From Micromonosporaceae bacterium KJ-029 (GTDB taxonomy: Bacteria > Actinomycetota > Actinomycetes > Mycobacteriales > Micromonosporaceae), in NCBI GenBank assembly GCA_005402585.1, contig BIFP01000002.1:228083-292082 (forward strand): 64,000 bases of DNA, given 5' to 3'. This document shows positions 17,394 through 26,725 of the stretch, piece by piece; position 1 is the first letter of the stretch, and every line of letters begins with the position of its first letter. The position numbers and the translations under genes are program-made. A model generated the notes under the pieces. That model was not told the origin of the DNA. It ran no database searches and saw only the letters and a list, made by a program, of their open reading frames with translations.

Positions 17394-17509
17394 GCCGCCA
17401 CCCCGGTCCACGTCACCGGCTCGTCCCGCTCGCTCAGGCCGGCACTCCGCATCCGCTCGGTGCCGCCACGAGGCACCACCGCGTCGAGCCGGATGATTCG
17501 CTCGCTCAT
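17390..17509 (-). CDS. Small ORF bridging nuoL and nuoM (39 aa)
   Basis: The frame runs from ATG 17509, which overlaps the nuoL stop as ATGA, to a TGA that overlaps the nuoM start as ATGA, so 40 codons fill the gap exactly. The product starts MSERIIRLDAVVPRGG and ends VTWTGVAA. It is charged, soluble and without a membrane segment. The beginning resembles the MSERSE start of nuoI in this cluster. It may be a real small subunit or a coupling leader that keeps ribosomes moving into nuoM. No family was recognised. Confidence 0.5.
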   Translation of the reverse strand: MSERIIRLDAVVPRGGTERMRSAGLSERDEPVTWTGVAA

Positions 17510-19458
17510 GCCGCGCCTCCGATCAGGGCGGCGGCCAGGCCGATCAGCAGCGCGCCGGCGAGCACCGCGGCGGCGGCCCGGGGCAGGGCCGCCCGGTGCA
17601 GTGCGCCGAGCCCGCCACCGAGGGCCCGGGCGGCGCGTCCGGTGCCCAGCACCGCCCCGTCCACGACCCGCTCGTCACCGGCACGCGCCGCCTGGCCCAG
17701 GGCCGTCGTCGGGCGTACCACCAGGGCGTGCTGGACGTCGTCGAGCCGGAAGGCGCGGGCGAAGACCGGCCGCAGCGGACCGAGCGCCGCCGCCGGGTCG
17801 GCTTCGGCGTCCCGCCGCCAGCCCGCCCAGGCCAGCGCGGCCCCGACGAGCAGCAGGGCCAGCGGCAGCAGGACGGTCGGGGTCAGGTGGATCAGCCCGC
17901 CCAGCGGCATCAGGTCCGACCACGCCTCCGGGTCGACCCACCGGGTGCGTCGCAGTTGGGTGGAGAACCAGCCGGGGAAGCCGGCAAGGCCGAGCAGGGC
18001 CGCCGGGACGGCCAGCGCCAGTACCGGCCAGCGCAGCACCGCGGGTGGGTCGTGCGGGTGGGCCAGCGGGGTGCGGGTAGCCCCGAAGAAGGTCCGCAGC
18101 AGCAGCCGGGTGGCGTACCAGGCGGTGACGGCGACACCGACCAGCGCGGCGAGCCAGACCAGCCAGCCCACCCAGGCGGGCGCCGGACCATCGCCGTGCA
18201 GGGCGGCACCCTCGGCGGCGGCGAGCACGCCCTCCTTGCTCCAGAAGCCGGACAGCGGCGGTACGCCGGCCAGCGCACCGAGCCCGACCACCGTGCACCA
18301 GAAGGTCACCGGCATGGCGTGCCGCAGGCCGCCCATCCGGGACATCAGCGTGCTGCCGACGGTGTGGATCACCGCACCGGCGGCGAGGAACAGCAGTGCC
18401 TTGAACGCGGCGTGGGTGAGCAGGTGGAACAGGGCGGCGGGCGGGGAGCCGACCGCGAGGGCCCCGGTCATGTAGCCGATCTGGGAGACCGTGGACCAGG
18501 CGAGCACCCGCTTGATGTCGTCCTGCGCGGTGGCGGCGAGCGCGCCGAGCAGCAGGGTCACCGAGGCCATCACGCCGAGCACGGCCAGCGCGACCGGGGT
18601 GGCCGCGAAGAGGGGGAAGAGCCGGGTGACCGCGTACACGCCGGCGGCCACCATGGTCGCGGCGTGGATCAGCGCGGAGATCGGGGTGGGGCCGGCCATC
18701 GCGTCGGGCAGCCAGGTGTGCAGCGGGAACTGGGCGCTCTTGCCGGCCACCCCGGCGAGCAGCAGCAGGCAGGCGGCGGTGAGCGTGCCGGCGCCGTGGT
18801 CGTGGGCGAGCACGTCGGCGATCCGGAAGCTGCCCGCCGAGACGCCGAGCAGCGCGATGCCGAGCAGGAAGCCGACATCGCCGACCCGGGTCACCAGGAA
18901 CGCCTTCATCGCGGCGGCCGGTGCCTCCGGCAGCCGCCGGTCGTGGGCGATCAGCAGGTACGAGCAGAGGCCCATCACCTCCCAGCCGACCAGCAGCAGG
19001 ATCAGGTCTCCGGAAACCACCACCAGCAGCATGGCGGCGGTGAAGAGGCTGATCTGCGCCGCGTACGGCGGGTAGCGGTGGTCGACGTCCACGTCGTCGT
19101 GCGGGCCCCGCTTGAGGTAGCCGGTCGAGTAGACCTGCACGGCCAGGGCGACCGCAGCCACCGCGACGGCGACCAGCGCGGCGGCACCGTCGAGGCGTAC
19201 CCCGAGGGTGACGGTGAGCCCGCCGATGTCGATCCAGGTGGTCGACGCCTCCGCCGGACCGTTCAGGACGAACAGCAGGGCCACCGCCAGGGCGAGGGCG
19301 CCGGCCGCGCCGGCCACCCCCAGGCCGATGGCCACCCGGCGGGCGGTGTCCTGTTCGGTGGCCGCGCCACGCGGCGACGGTGGCAGCAGCAGACCGACCA
19401 GGCCGGCGACCAGCGGTACGGCGGGCAGCAGCGCGCCCAGCAGCGTCGTGGTGTTCAC
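17506..19458 (-). CDS. nuoL: NADH-quinone oxidoreductase-like subunit L
   Basis: This largest antiporter-like subunit has 650 residues, within the family range. LLVGWEVMGLCSYLLI holds the conserved Glu. KSAQFPLHTWLPDAMAGPTP and VLAWSTVSQIGYMTGA are classic. The C-terminal region with the lateral helix and last membrane span (VLAGALLIGLAAALIGG) is present. GTG 19458 overlaps the nuoK stop (GTGA). It is followed by the bridging small ORF and nuoM. Confidence 0.96.
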   Translation of the reverse strand: MNTTTLLGALLPAVPLVAGLVGLLLPPSPRGAATEQDTARRVAIGLGVAGAAGALALAVALLFVLNGPAEASTTWIDIGGLTVTLGVRLDGAAALVAVAVAAVALAVQVYSTGYLKRGPHDDVDVDHRYPPYAAQISLFTAAMLLVVVSGDLILLLVGWEVMGLCSYLLIAHDRRLPEAPAAAMKAFLVTRVGDVGFLLGIALLGVSAGSFRIADVLAHDHGAGTLTAACLLLLAGVAGKSAQFPLHTWLPDAMAGPTPISALIHAATMVAAGVYAVTRLFPLFAATPVALAVLGVMASVTLLLGALAATAQDDIKRVLAWSTVSQIGYMTGALAVGSPPAALFHLLTHAAFKALLFLAAGAVIHTVGSTLMSRMGGLRHAMPVTFWCTVVGLGALAGVPPLSGFWSKEGVLAAAEGAALHGDGPAPAWVGWLVWLAALVGVAVTAWYATRLLLRTFFGATRTPLAHPHDPPAVLRWPVLALAVPAALLGLAGFPGWFSTQLRRTRWVDPEAWSDLMPLGGLIHLTPTVLLPLALLLVGAALAWAGWRRDAEADPAAALGPLRPVFARAFRLDDVQHALVVRPTTALGQAARAGDERVVDGAVLGTGRAARALGGGLGALHRAALPRAAAAVLAGALLIGLAAALIGGAA

Positions 19459-19778
19459 CGGCCCCCCTCCGGGCGCTCGGCCAGTGGGACCTCGTCGACG
19501 GCGACGCTGGCCCGCATCCGGTAGAGCTGGAGCACGATCGCCAGCCCCACCCCGATCTCGGCGGCGGCCAGCACGATCACGAAGAGCGCGAAGATCTGTC
19601 CGCCGTGCGGCAGCAGCGCTTTCGCCGTGGTGTCGGCGGTGACCAGGATCAGGTTCACCGAGTTGAGCATCAGCTCGACGGCCATCAGCACCAGCACCGC
19701 GTTACGCCGGCGCAGTACGCCGTACACGCCGAGGCCGAACAGCAGCGCGGCGGTGACGTACGGGATGACGGGCCTCAC
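19455..19778 (-). CDS. nuoK: NADH-quinone oxidoreductase-like subunit K
   Basis: This 107-residue three-helix subunit carries the conserved membrane glutamates in VLMAVELMLNSVNL and in AAAEIGVGLAIVL. GTG 19778 overlaps the nuoJ stop as GTGA, and its own stop overlaps the nuoL start, so translation is coupled. Length and motifs are normal for the family. Confidence 0.95.
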   Translation of the reverse strand: MRPVIPYVTAALLFGLGVYGVLRRRNAVLVLMAVELMLNSVNLILVTADTTAKALLPHGGQIFALFVIVLAAAEIGVGLAIVLQLYRMRASVAVDEVPLAERPEGGR

Positions 19779-20323
19779 CGCGTCGCCCCCCGTTCCTGGC
19801 CGGCGCCGTCCCTGGTCTTCGGGGCGGACGACCCGATGTCGGGGCGGGAGAGCACGATGGCGCCGACCAGCGCCGACAGCAGCAGCACCGAGAGCACCTC
19901 GAAGGGGAGTACCCAGCTGCCGAAGACCTGCTCGCCGATGCGCTCGGCGGTGCCCGCGTCGGGCAGCTCCACCTTCGTCCACCGGTACGCGTCGACCAGC
20001 AGCGCCGCCAGGCCCAGCCCCACCCCGCCGCCGATCAGCGCGGCCGGCCAACCGGGACGGTCCAGATCGTCGGAGGCGCCGATCGGCGCCCTGGTCAGCA
20101 TCACGGCGAACAGCAGCAGCACCACCACCGCACCGACGTAGATCAGCACCTGCACCCAGGCCACCAGCTCGGCGCTGAGCACGAGGTACATGCCGGCCAG
20201 GGCACCGAGGCAGACCACCAGGTAGAGCCCGGCGCGGACCAGGTGTCTGGTCGCCACCACCAGCACCGCCGACCCGACGGCCACCGCGCCGAGGGCGAGC
20301 AGCAGCGCGTCCACGGCGGTCAC
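19775..20323 (-). CDS. nuoJ: NADH-quinone oxidoreductase-like subunit J
   Basis: This 182-residue membrane subunit has five hydrophobic helices, including the pi-bulge helix segment [20 protein letters not shown] typical of NuoJ. GTG 20323 overlaps the nuoI stop as GTGA. The last ~20 residues are polar. Confidence 0.94.
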   Translation of the reverse strand: MTAVDALLLALGAVAVGSAVLVVATRHLVRAGLYLVVCLGALAGMYLVLSAELVAWVQVLIYVGAVVVLLLFAVMLTRAPIGASDDLDRPGWPAALIGGGVGLGLAALLVDAYRWTKVELPDAGTAERIGEQVFGSWVLPFEVLSVLLLSALVGAIVLSRPDIGSSAPKTRDGAGQERGATR

Positions 20324-21063
20324 GCGGTCGTACCTTCGCCGTCGTCGGCCACGGCGGCACCGTCACCGGTCGCGGGCCTGGCATCGCCGGTCGCGGGCCT
20401 GGCATCGCCGGTCGCGGCGGGCGTACCGTCGCCGCTGCCTACGGCGGGGGTACCGTCGCGGCGCGCGGCCGGGCGCGGGGCGGGACGGGGCTCGGGGCGT
20501 ACCGCAGGGGTGGTGGGACGGGCGGCGGACGCGGCCGGGACCGCGGCCTTGCGCGCGGCGGCGGTCTCCTCCTTGGCCGGCTCGCCGTTGGGGTCGTGCG
20601 CGGGCGGCGGCGGCACCGTGGCCATCCACTCGCCCAGGTGGTCCTTGTCGTGCAGCAGGTCCTTGATGTCGTACTCGGCGTACTCGAACTCGGGCGACCA
20701 GTAGAGCGCGTCGAAGGGGCAGACCTCGATGCAGATTCCGCAGTACATGCAGAGTGAGAAGTCGATGTCGAACCGGTCGAGCACGTTGCGCTGGCGGGGG
20801 CGGGCGGCACCGGGCACCGCCACCTCCTCCTTGTGCGAGTCGATGTAGATGCACCAGTCCGGACACTCGCGGGAGCAGAGCATGCAGACCGTGCAGTTCT
20901 CCTCCAGCAGCGCGATCACCCCGCGCGACCGGGGCGGCAGGTCGGGGGCGACGTCCGGGTACTGCCGGGTGGTGGAGCGCTTCGTCATCGTCTTGAGCGT
21001 GACCGCCAGCCCCTTCACCAGGCCGGTGCCGGGCACGCCGGCCGCCTCGCTTCGCTCGCTCAT
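20320..21063 (-). CDS. nuoI: NADH-quinone oxidoreductase-like subunit I with disordered tail
   Basis: This ferredoxin-type subunit carries two 4Fe-4S clusters, with ligands in [12 protein letters not shown] and [12 protein letters not shown], joined to the normal FEYAEYD region. The family is ~160-200 residues. This protein has 247, because ~85 residues of Ala/Pro/Gly-rich sequence follow the second cluster domain. That tail includes a tandem DARPATG repeat encoded by 21-bp units. Start ATG 21063 is preferred. An in-frame ATG at 21072 lies three codons upstream. It heads the nuoI-N run, 200 bp from the divergent GST-like gene. Confidence 0.94.
   Translation of the reverse strand: MSERSEAAGVPGTGLVKGLAVTLKTMTKRSTTRQYPDVAPDLPPRSRGVIALLEENCTVCMLCSRECPDWCIYIDSHKEEVAVPGAARPRQRNVLDRFDIDFSLCMYCGICIEVCPFDALYWSPEFEYAEYDIKDLLHDKDHLGEWMATVPPPPAHDPNGEPAKEETAAARKAAVPAASAARPTTPAVRPEPRPAPRPAARRDGTPAVGSGDGTPAATGDARPATGDARPATGDGAAVADDGEGTTA
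20366..20420. repeat. 21-bp tandem repeat inside nuoI
   Basis: Two perfect 21-bp units (20366-20386 and 20387-20407) and a partial third encode the DARPATG repeats in the NuoI tail. Such in-frame repeats can change copy number by slippage. Confidence 0.9.
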
Positions 21064-21262
21064 GCCGACCATCCTGCCCTGTGGCCACGGCGCGCGCGAC
21101 CACCACCCGGGCCCTCGATGGCGGTACTGCACGACTCGAGAGCATCGACACACCGGAAACGACCGTCGATGACGGCCGCGTTCACCCCCGTCGCCGGGCC
21201 AGCCGGCGGAAGATCGGCGATGATGGGACCGACGACGCGGCGCAGGACGGCTGGGGGGCGAC

Positions 21263-22294
21263 ATGGGCGAGGGCGGTACGAGCGGCGGCGGCAAGTACGT
21301 CGAGGCGGGCGAGTTCAAGCGGGACCAGCGGTACATCACCACCCGGATCACCGTCGACGGGCGGGACGGCTACCCGGTCGAGCCCGGGCGGTACCGGCTG
21401 GCGGTCAGCCGGGCCTGCCCCTGGGCGAACCGGCTGATCATCGTGCGCCGTCTGCTCGGGCTGGAGGACGCGATCTCGATGGCGGTCGCCGGGCCGACCC
21501 ACGACGCCCGGAGCTGGACCTTCGACCTCGACCCCGGCGGGCGGGACCCGGTGCTCGGCATCGAGCGCATCCAGGAGGCGTACTTCGCCCGCTACCCCGA
21601 CTACCCGCGGGGGATCACCGTGCCGGCCATCGTGGACGTGCCGACCGGGCAGGTGGTGACCAACGACTACGCCCAGATGAGCCTGGACCTGTCCACCGAG
21701 TGGACGGCGTACCACCGCTCCGGCGCGCCGGAGCTGTACCCGGAGCGGCTGCGCGCCGAGATCGACGAGGTCAACGCGGTGGTCTTCTCCGACGTCAACA
21801 ACGGCGTGTACCGGTGCGGCTTCGCCGGCAGCCAGGGGGCGTACGAGACGGCGTACCACCGGCTGTTCGACCGGCTGGACTGGCTCAGCGAGCGGCTCGC
21901 CGGGCAGCGCTACCTGGTCGGCGACACCGTCACCGAGGCCGACGTACGGCTGTTCACCACGCTGGTCCGCTTCGATCCGGTCTACCACGGCCACTTCAAG
22001 TGCAACCGGCAGAAGCTCACCGAGATGCCGGTGCTGTGGGCGTACGCCCGGGACCTGTTCCAGACCCCCGGCTTCGGCGACACGGTCGACTTCGACCACA
22101 TCAAGCGGCACTACTACGAGGTACACCGGGACATCAACCCCACCGGCGTGGTGCCGCTCGGCCCCGACCTGTCGAACTGGCTCACCCCACACGGCCGGGA
22201 AGCGCTCGGTGGCCGCCCCTTCGGCACCGGCACTCCCCCGCCACCTCCAGCCGCCACCGAGCGCGTCGACCCCGCCCACACCCCGCTGCGCTGA
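21263..22294 (+). CDS. Xi-class glutathione (or mycothiol) S-transferase-like protein
   Basis: This 343-residue protein has the N-terminal thioredoxin-like domain with SRACPWANR, the CPWA motif of the Xi-class (S-glutathionyl-hydroquinone reductase) family. It also has the helical C-terminal domain with [20 protein letters not shown]. The family reduces glutathionyl-hydroquinones. Actinobacteria use mycothiol, so the thiol partner is uncertain. It points opposite to the nuo genes and separates nuoI from nuoH. A GGGCCC repeat follows its stop. Quinone chemistry fits the neighbourhood but is not evidence of a shared function. Confidence 0.85.
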   Translation: MGEGGTSGGGKYVEAGEFKRDQRYITTRITVDGRDGYPVEPGRYRLAVSRACPWANRLIIVRRLLGLEDAISMAVAGPTHDARSWTFDLDPGGRDPVLGIERIQEAYFARYPDYPRGITVPAIVDVPTGQVVTNDYAQMSLDLSTEWTAYHRSGAPELYPERLRAEIDEVNAVVFSDVNNGVYRCGFAGSQGAYETAYHRLFDRLDWLSERLAGQRYLVGDTVTEADVRLFTTLVRFDPVYHGHFKCNRQKLTEMPVLWAYARDLFQTPGFGDTVDFDHIKRHYYEVHRDINPTGVVPLGPDLSNWLTPHGREALGGRPFGTGTPPPPPAATERVDPAHTPLR

Positions 22295-22312
22295 GCGCAC
22301 ACCGATTCGGAT

Positions 22313-22366
22313 GTTAAGAGGGGGCCCCTGCTCTACCGGAGGCGTTAATAGGGGGCCCTTCCTTAC
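22313..22366. repeat. GGGCCC-cored intergenic repeat, copy A
   Basis: This 54-bp element has two GGGGGCCC palindromic cores joined by an ACCGGAGGCGTTAATA-type spacer and ends CCTTCCTTAC. It lies between the convergent GST-like gene and nuoH, overlaps the last bases of nuoH and could act as a two-way terminator. Related copies lie at 27359 and 31924. Confidence 0.8.
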
Positions 22367-23325
22367 ATCGCGACCCGGACGGCGGCGGTGAGGACGAGCT
22401 GGGCGAGGGCGGTGGGGACCAGGACCAGCCAGCAGAGGCGCTGGAGCTGGTCCTCGCGGAGCCGGGGGTAGGAGACCCGGAGCCAGATGATCACGAAGCT
22501 GACCGCGGCGACCTTGAGCAGGGTCCAGAGCCAGCCGAGCTGCGCGTCGGCGAACGGGCCCTGCCAGCCGCCGAGGAAGAGCACGGTGGTGAGCGCGGCG
22601 ATCACCACGATGCCGACGTACTCCGCCAGCAGCAGGAACGCGAAGCGCAGGCCGGTGTACTCGGTCAGGTAGCCGAAGACCAGCTCCGAATCGGCCACCG
22701 GCATGTCGAACGGCGGCCGGCGGATCTCGGCCAGGCCGGCCACGAAGAAGACCACCATCGCCGGGGCCTGCCAGAGCAGCCACCACGGCTGCCACGCCTC
22801 GACGATGCCGGGCAGGCTGAGGGTGCCGGCGGCCATCGCCACCGACGCGGCGGCCAGCACCAGCGGCAGCTCGTAGCCGAGCAGCTGGGCGGCGCCGCGT
22901 AGCCCGCCGAGCAGGCTGTACTTGTTGGCCGAGGCCCAGGCCGACATCAGCACGGCCAGCACGCCCACGCCGACCACCGCCAGCACGAAGAACAGGCCGA
23001 CGTCGAGCGGCTGGCCGACCAGGTCGTTCGGGCCGAGCGGGATCACCAGCAGGGCCAGCAGGTACGGCACCAGCGCCACCGCCGGAGCCAGCCGGAACAC
23101 CGGCCGGTCCGCCGCGCTCGGGGTGATGTCCTCCTTCTGCACGAACTTCACCCCGTCGGCGATCAGCTGCGCCCAGCCGTGGAACCCGCCCGCGTACATC
23201 GGCCCGAGCCGGCCCTGCATGTGGGCCATCACCTTGTGCTCGGCCTGGCCCACCAGCAGCGGCAGGACGAGGAAGGCGACCAGCACGCCGCCGACCCGGA
23301 TCACCAGTTCCAGCCACAGTGGCAT
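22363..23325 (-). CDS. nuoH: NADH-quinone oxidoreductase-like subunit H
   Basis: NuoH forms the quinone entry channel with NuoB and NuoD. The 320-residue product has eight hydrophobic helices. GRLGPMYAGGFHGWAQLIAD and RPPFDMPVADSELVFGYLTE are family segments. In the second, the usual PEAE acidic run reads PVAD, so one conserved Glu is lost and one becomes Asp. ATG 23325 shares one base with the nuoC stop (TGATG), so translation is coupled. Confidence 0.95.
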   Translation of the reverse strand: MPLWLELVIRVGGVLVAFLVLPLLVGQAEHKVMAHMQGRLGPMYAGGFHGWAQLIADGVKFVQKEDITPSAADRPVFRLAPAVALVPYLLALLVIPLGPNDLVGQPLDVGLFFVLAVVGVGVLAVLMSAWASANKYSLLGGLRGAAQLLGYELPLVLAAASVAMAAGTLSLPGIVEAWQPWWLLWQAPAMVVFFVAGLAEIRRPPFDMPVADSELVFGYLTEYTGLRFAFLLLAEYVGIVVIAALTTVLFLGGWQGPFADAQLGWLWTLLKVAAVSFVIIWLRVSYPRLREDQLQRLCWLVLVPTALAQLVLTAAVRVAM

Positions 23326-24059
23326 CAGGCCGTACCCCCCTCGTCGGACTCCGCGCGCCCGCCGTCGGAGCCGGTACGGGGGTTTCGGGCGCCCGGGGCC
23401 GGGCGGGACGGCCGTTCCCGGGCGGGACGGGCCGGGGTGCCACCGCGCGGGCCCTCGCCGACGCCACCGGCGCCGGCCGGGGTCGGGATGGTCCCCCACT
23501 CTCCCGGCGCGGGTACGCCCGGCGGCCGGATCGGCCGCCGTCCGCCGCCGGCCTCCGACTCGCCCGGTTCCTTCGCCCCCGGCCAGGGCTTGGCCACCCG
23601 CGAGGCGAGCACGAACTCCTTGCGCAGCGGATGCCCCTCGAACTCCGGTGGCAGCAGCAACGGCCGCAGGTCGGCATGCCCGGTGAAGTCGATGCCGAAC
23701 ATCTCGTGGGTCTCGCGCTCGTGCCAGGCCGCACCCGGGTAGACCGCCACCACGGAGTCGACCGCCGGCGTCGCGCGTGGTACCCGGGCGCGTACCAGCA
23801 GCCCGTGCCGGTGCACGGTGGACCAGAGGTGGGCCACCACGTCGAAGCCCTCGGCCAACTCGTCGACCGCGGAGAGCCAGTCGAAGTAGTCGCAGGCCAG
23901 CTCGGCGTCGTCCCGCGCGGCCAGCAACGCCGCCCGCCAGGCGTCCGGGGGTACGTCGACGGTGGCCCGGGAGTGAAGCTGACCGCCGGAGACCGTCGCG
24001 GTGGCCTCGACGGGCGCGAGCAGCGCGACGAGCCGCTGGCCGACCTCTTCCGGTGTCAT
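23325..24059 (-). CDS. nuoC: NADH-quinone oxidoreductase-like subunit C with disordered tail
   Basis: The 30-kDa-subunit domain covers residues ~1-165. Its signature VYPGAAWHERETHEMFGIDF is followed by the LLLPPEFEGHPLRKEF loop. About 75 more residues rich in Gly, Pro and Arg follow and are not part of the known fold. ATG 24059 gives MTPEEVGQRLVALLAP, and longer forms add unrelated sequence. In most complex I clusters nuoD follows nuoC. Here nuoH follows instead, and no NuoD is encoded in the window. Confidence 0.93.
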   Translation of the reverse strand: MTPEEVGQRLVALLAPVEATATVSGGQLHSRATVDVPPDAWRAALLAARDDAELACDYFDWLSAVDELAEGFDVVAHLWSTVHRHGLLVRARVPRATPAVDSVVAVYPGAAWHERETHEMFGIDFTGHADLRPLLLPPEFEGHPLRKEFVLASRVAKPWPGAKEPGESEAGGGRRPIRPPGVPAPGEWGTIPTPAGAGGVGEGPRGGTPARPARERPSRPAPGARNPRTGSDGGRAESDEGGTA

Positions 24060-24241
24060 GTCGCTGATCCTAGGCCGTGTTTCCGGTCGGCGGTCGAGCC
24101 GAGCCTGGGGCCGACGGCGCCGGATCACGCGCGCCTGGTGCGGCCGGGCCTGGGTCCGGACCGCGTCGGACGGGGTACGCAACCGGGTGCAGATCCGGGC
24201 TTTGGCGATGCTGGTCCGCTGGTGGCCACCAGGATGGATCC

Positions 24242-25288
24242 GTGCGCGCTGTCACCGTCATTCCGGGAGTAGCCGGCTCGCTGCGGCTGCTCGACGACTA
24301 CCCGGAGCCGGCCACCGAGGAGGGTTCGATCCTGGTGGAGGCCCTCGCGGTGGGGATCTGCGGGACCGACATCGAGATCATCGAGGGGCTGTACGGCGAG
24401 GCCCCGCCCGGCATCGACCACCTGGTGCTCGGGCACGAGTCGCTGGGCCGGGTGGTGGAGGACCCGACCGGCACGCTGCAACCCGGCGACCTGGTGGCCG
24501 GGATCGTCCGGCACCCGGATCCGCTGCCCTGCCCGAACTGCGCCGTCGACGAGTGGGACATGTGCCGCAACGGCATGTTCACCGAACACGGCATCAAGGC
24601 CCTGCCCGGCTTCGCCCGCCAGCGGTGGCGGCTTCAGCCCCGCTTCGCCGTCGGGCTCGACCCGGAGCTGGTCGAGGTGGGAGTGCTGCTCGAACCGACC
24701 AGCGTGGTGGTGAAGGCGTGGGACCACATCGACCGGATCGGCCGGCGGGCGGAGTGGCAGCCGCGTACGGCACTGGTCACCGGTGCCGGGCCGATCGGCC
24801 TGCTGGCCGCGCTGCTGGCCAGCCAGCGGGGTCTCTCCGTACACGTGCTCGACCTGGTCACCGAGGGCCCGAAGCCGGCGCTGGCCGGCGCGCTCGGCGC
24901 GACGTACCACAGCGGGCCGCTCGACCAGCTCGGCTTCGAGCCGGACGTGATCGTCGAGTGCACCGGAGCACCGAGGGTCGTCCTCGAATCGATGTACCGG
25001 GTGGCCCCCACCGGGATCGTCTGCCTGGCCGGGGTCTCCAGCGGCGGCCGGACGATCGACCTCGACGCGGGCGAACTCAACCGGACCCTGGTGCTGGAGA
25101 ACAATGTCGTCTTCGGCTCGGTGAACGCGAACCGCCGGCACTGGGACGCCGCCGCCGAGGCGCTGGCCCGGGCCGACCACGCCTGGCTCAGTTCGCTCAT
25201 CACCCGCCGGGTACCGCTGTCGGACTACGCCGCCGCCTACTCCCCGGGGCCGCAGGACATCAAGGTGGTCCTCGACTTCACCGCCTGA
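24242..25288 (+). CDS. Zinc-dependent glucose 1-dehydrogenase-like MDR enzyme
   Basis: This 348-residue medium-chain dehydrogenase resembles glucose 1-dehydrogenases of the threonine-dehydrogenase group. ICGTDIEII holds the catalytic zinc Cys, and VLGHESLGRV holds the His and Glu. CPNCAVDEWDMC looks like a structural-zinc or Cys-rich loop. VTGAGPIGLLAALLA is the nucleotide-binding Rossmann motif. The C-terminal VNANRRHWDAA and KVVLDF segments are typical. GTG 24242 follows GGATGG. It runs opposite to nuoC and lies between nuoC and the DUF2252 gene. Confidence 0.83.
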   Translation: MRAVTVIPGVAGSLRLLDDYPEPATEEGSILVEALAVGICGTDIEIIEGLYGEAPPGIDHLVLGHESLGRVVEDPTGTLQPGDLVAGIVRHPDPLPCPNCAVDEWDMCRNGMFTEHGIKALPGFARQRWRLQPRFAVGLDPELVEVGVLLEPTSVVVKAWDHIDRIGRRAEWQPRTALVTGAGPIGLLAALLASQRGLSVHVLDLVTEGPKPALAGALGATYHSGPLDQLGFEPDVIVECTGAPRVVLESMYRVAPTGIVCLAGVSSGGRTIDLDAGELNRTLVLENNVVFGSVNANRRHWDAAAEALARADHAWLSSLITRRVPLSDYAAAYSPGPQDIKVVLDFTA

Positions 25289-25333
25289 CCCGGCCGGCCC
25301 GCTCGGGGCGAACGCGGCAGGCGCCTTGGCACC

Positions 25334-26650
25334 TCAGACGCCCGGAAGCTGGCCGTTGCGGAACAGGTCCACGAAGAGCTGGTGGTCCTCGCGCGCCCGC
25401 TGCCCGTACGCGTGGGCGAACTCCACCAGATGCGTGACGAACCCCTCCACGTCGGCGTCGACCGCCGCGACGATCGCCTCCTCGGTGGAGTAGTCGACCA
25501 GGTCGTGGCTGGACTCGTCGTCGGCGACCGAGTGCATCCGGGCGACCGACCGGCCCAGGTCGGCCAGCACCCCGGCCAGTTCGTCCGGCTCGTTCACGTC
25601 CGCCCAGTCGAGGTCGGCCGCGTACGGGGAGACCTCGGCGACGAGTTGGCCGACGCCCTCCAGCTCGGTGAAGCCCACCCAGGGATCGGCGTGCGCCTGC
25701 AACGCGCGTTGTGACTCGGCGGTTCGGTGCCCCTGGTGCCGGAAGTAGCCCTGAACGCGTTCGTCGTCGACGTACCGGGCCACGGCCGGCACCTGCGCCT
25801 GCTTCATGTAGATGACGACGTCGTTCTCCAGCGCCTGGGTGTGCCCCTCCAGCAGGAGGTTGTACGACGGCAGGCCGGCCGAGCCGATGCCCACGCCCTT
25901 ACGCAGCACCACGTCCTTGATGTGTGACGAGAGCGGACGCTCCCGGGTGGTCGCGGCCGGCAGGGTGGCGAGATAGTCCTCGAACGCCGCGCAGACCCCC
26001 GCCCGGGTGTCGCCGTCGACCTCGTACACCCCGTCGCCGAGGGAGAACCGCCGCTCGTAGCTGTCGATGGTGGTCTGCGCGGAGAGCAGGCCGACCCGGG
26101 TGTTGAGCCGCGCCCGCTGGAGCACCCGGCGCAGCACCCCGTCGGCGTTGTCCAGGGTGATCGAGCCGATCGCGTCGTCCCCGCCGGCGGCGATGGCGCG
26201 CAGCTCGGTCAGGTACGAGTGGGCGAAGCCGGCGACCAGGTCGCTGATCACCCTGTCGGAGAGCGCCTTGCCGTAGCCGATCAACGCGACACTGGCGACG
26301 AACCGCCGCAGGTCCCAGGTGAACGGCCCCACGTACGCCTCGTCGAAGTCGTTGACGTTGAAGACCAGCTGACCGGAGCCGTTCATGTAGGTGCCGAAGT
26401 TCTCCGCGTGCAGGTCCCCGTGGATCCACACCCGACTGGTCCGCGCGTCCAGGAAGCGGTCGTCTCCGAAGTCGCCGCGCTGGTCGGCGTAGAAGAGGCT
26501 GGCGCTGCCACGGTAGAAGGCGAACGGGGAGGCGGCCATCTTGCGGAACTTGCGCCGGAAGGCGGCCGGGTCGAGCGCGATCAGGGTGCCGAACTCCTCG
26601 GTCAGTACCCCGACGATGAAGTCGGAACGCCGCTCCGCGACATCGGTCAT
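25334..26650 (-). CDS. DUF2252 family protein
   Basis: This 438-residue protein belongs to DUF2252. MAASPFAFYRGSASLFYAD, VWIHGDLHAENFGT and VNDFDEAYVGPFTWDLRR are hallmark segments. The HGDxHxxN and DFD pair resembles the catalytic and metal-binding loops of aminoglycoside phosphotransferase-like kinases, so a kinase-like fold is a fair inference, although no substrate is known. It lies between the glucose dehydrogenase-like gene and nuoB, with nuoB 75 bp upstream on the same strand. Confidence 0.9.
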   Translation of the reverse strand: MTDVAERRSDFIVGVLTEEFGTLIALDPAAFRRKFRKMAASPFAFYRGSASLFYADQRGDFGDDRFLDARTSRVWIHGDLHAENFGTYMNGSGQLVFNVNDFDEAYVGPFTWDLRRFVASVALIGYGKALSDRVISDLVAGFAHSYLTELRAIAAGGDDAIGSITLDNADGVLRRVLQRARLNTRVGLLSAQTTIDSYERRFSLGDGVYEVDGDTRAGVCAAFEDYLATLPAATTRERPLSSHIKDVVLRKGVGIGSAGLPSYNLLLEGHTQALENDVVIYMKQAQVPAVARYVDDERVQGYFRHQGHRTAESQRALQAHADPWVGFTELEGVGQLVAEVSPYAADLDWADVNEPDELAGVLADLGRSVARMHSVADDESSHDLVDYSTEEAIVAAVDADVEGFVTHLVEFAHAYGQRAREDHQLFVDLFRNGQLPGV

Positions 26651-26725
26651 GGCCCGTACGCTAGCGAAGCTCCACCACCCCGACCGTCAGCCGGACGCCC
26701 AGGGGCGCGATCTGCCGGGAACTCG

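Noticed and set aside
17596..19524. 642-codon plus-strand frame opposite nuoL
   Set aside because: It is antisense to a clear nuoL and shows the repetitive Gly/Gln/Arg composition of a shadow frame.
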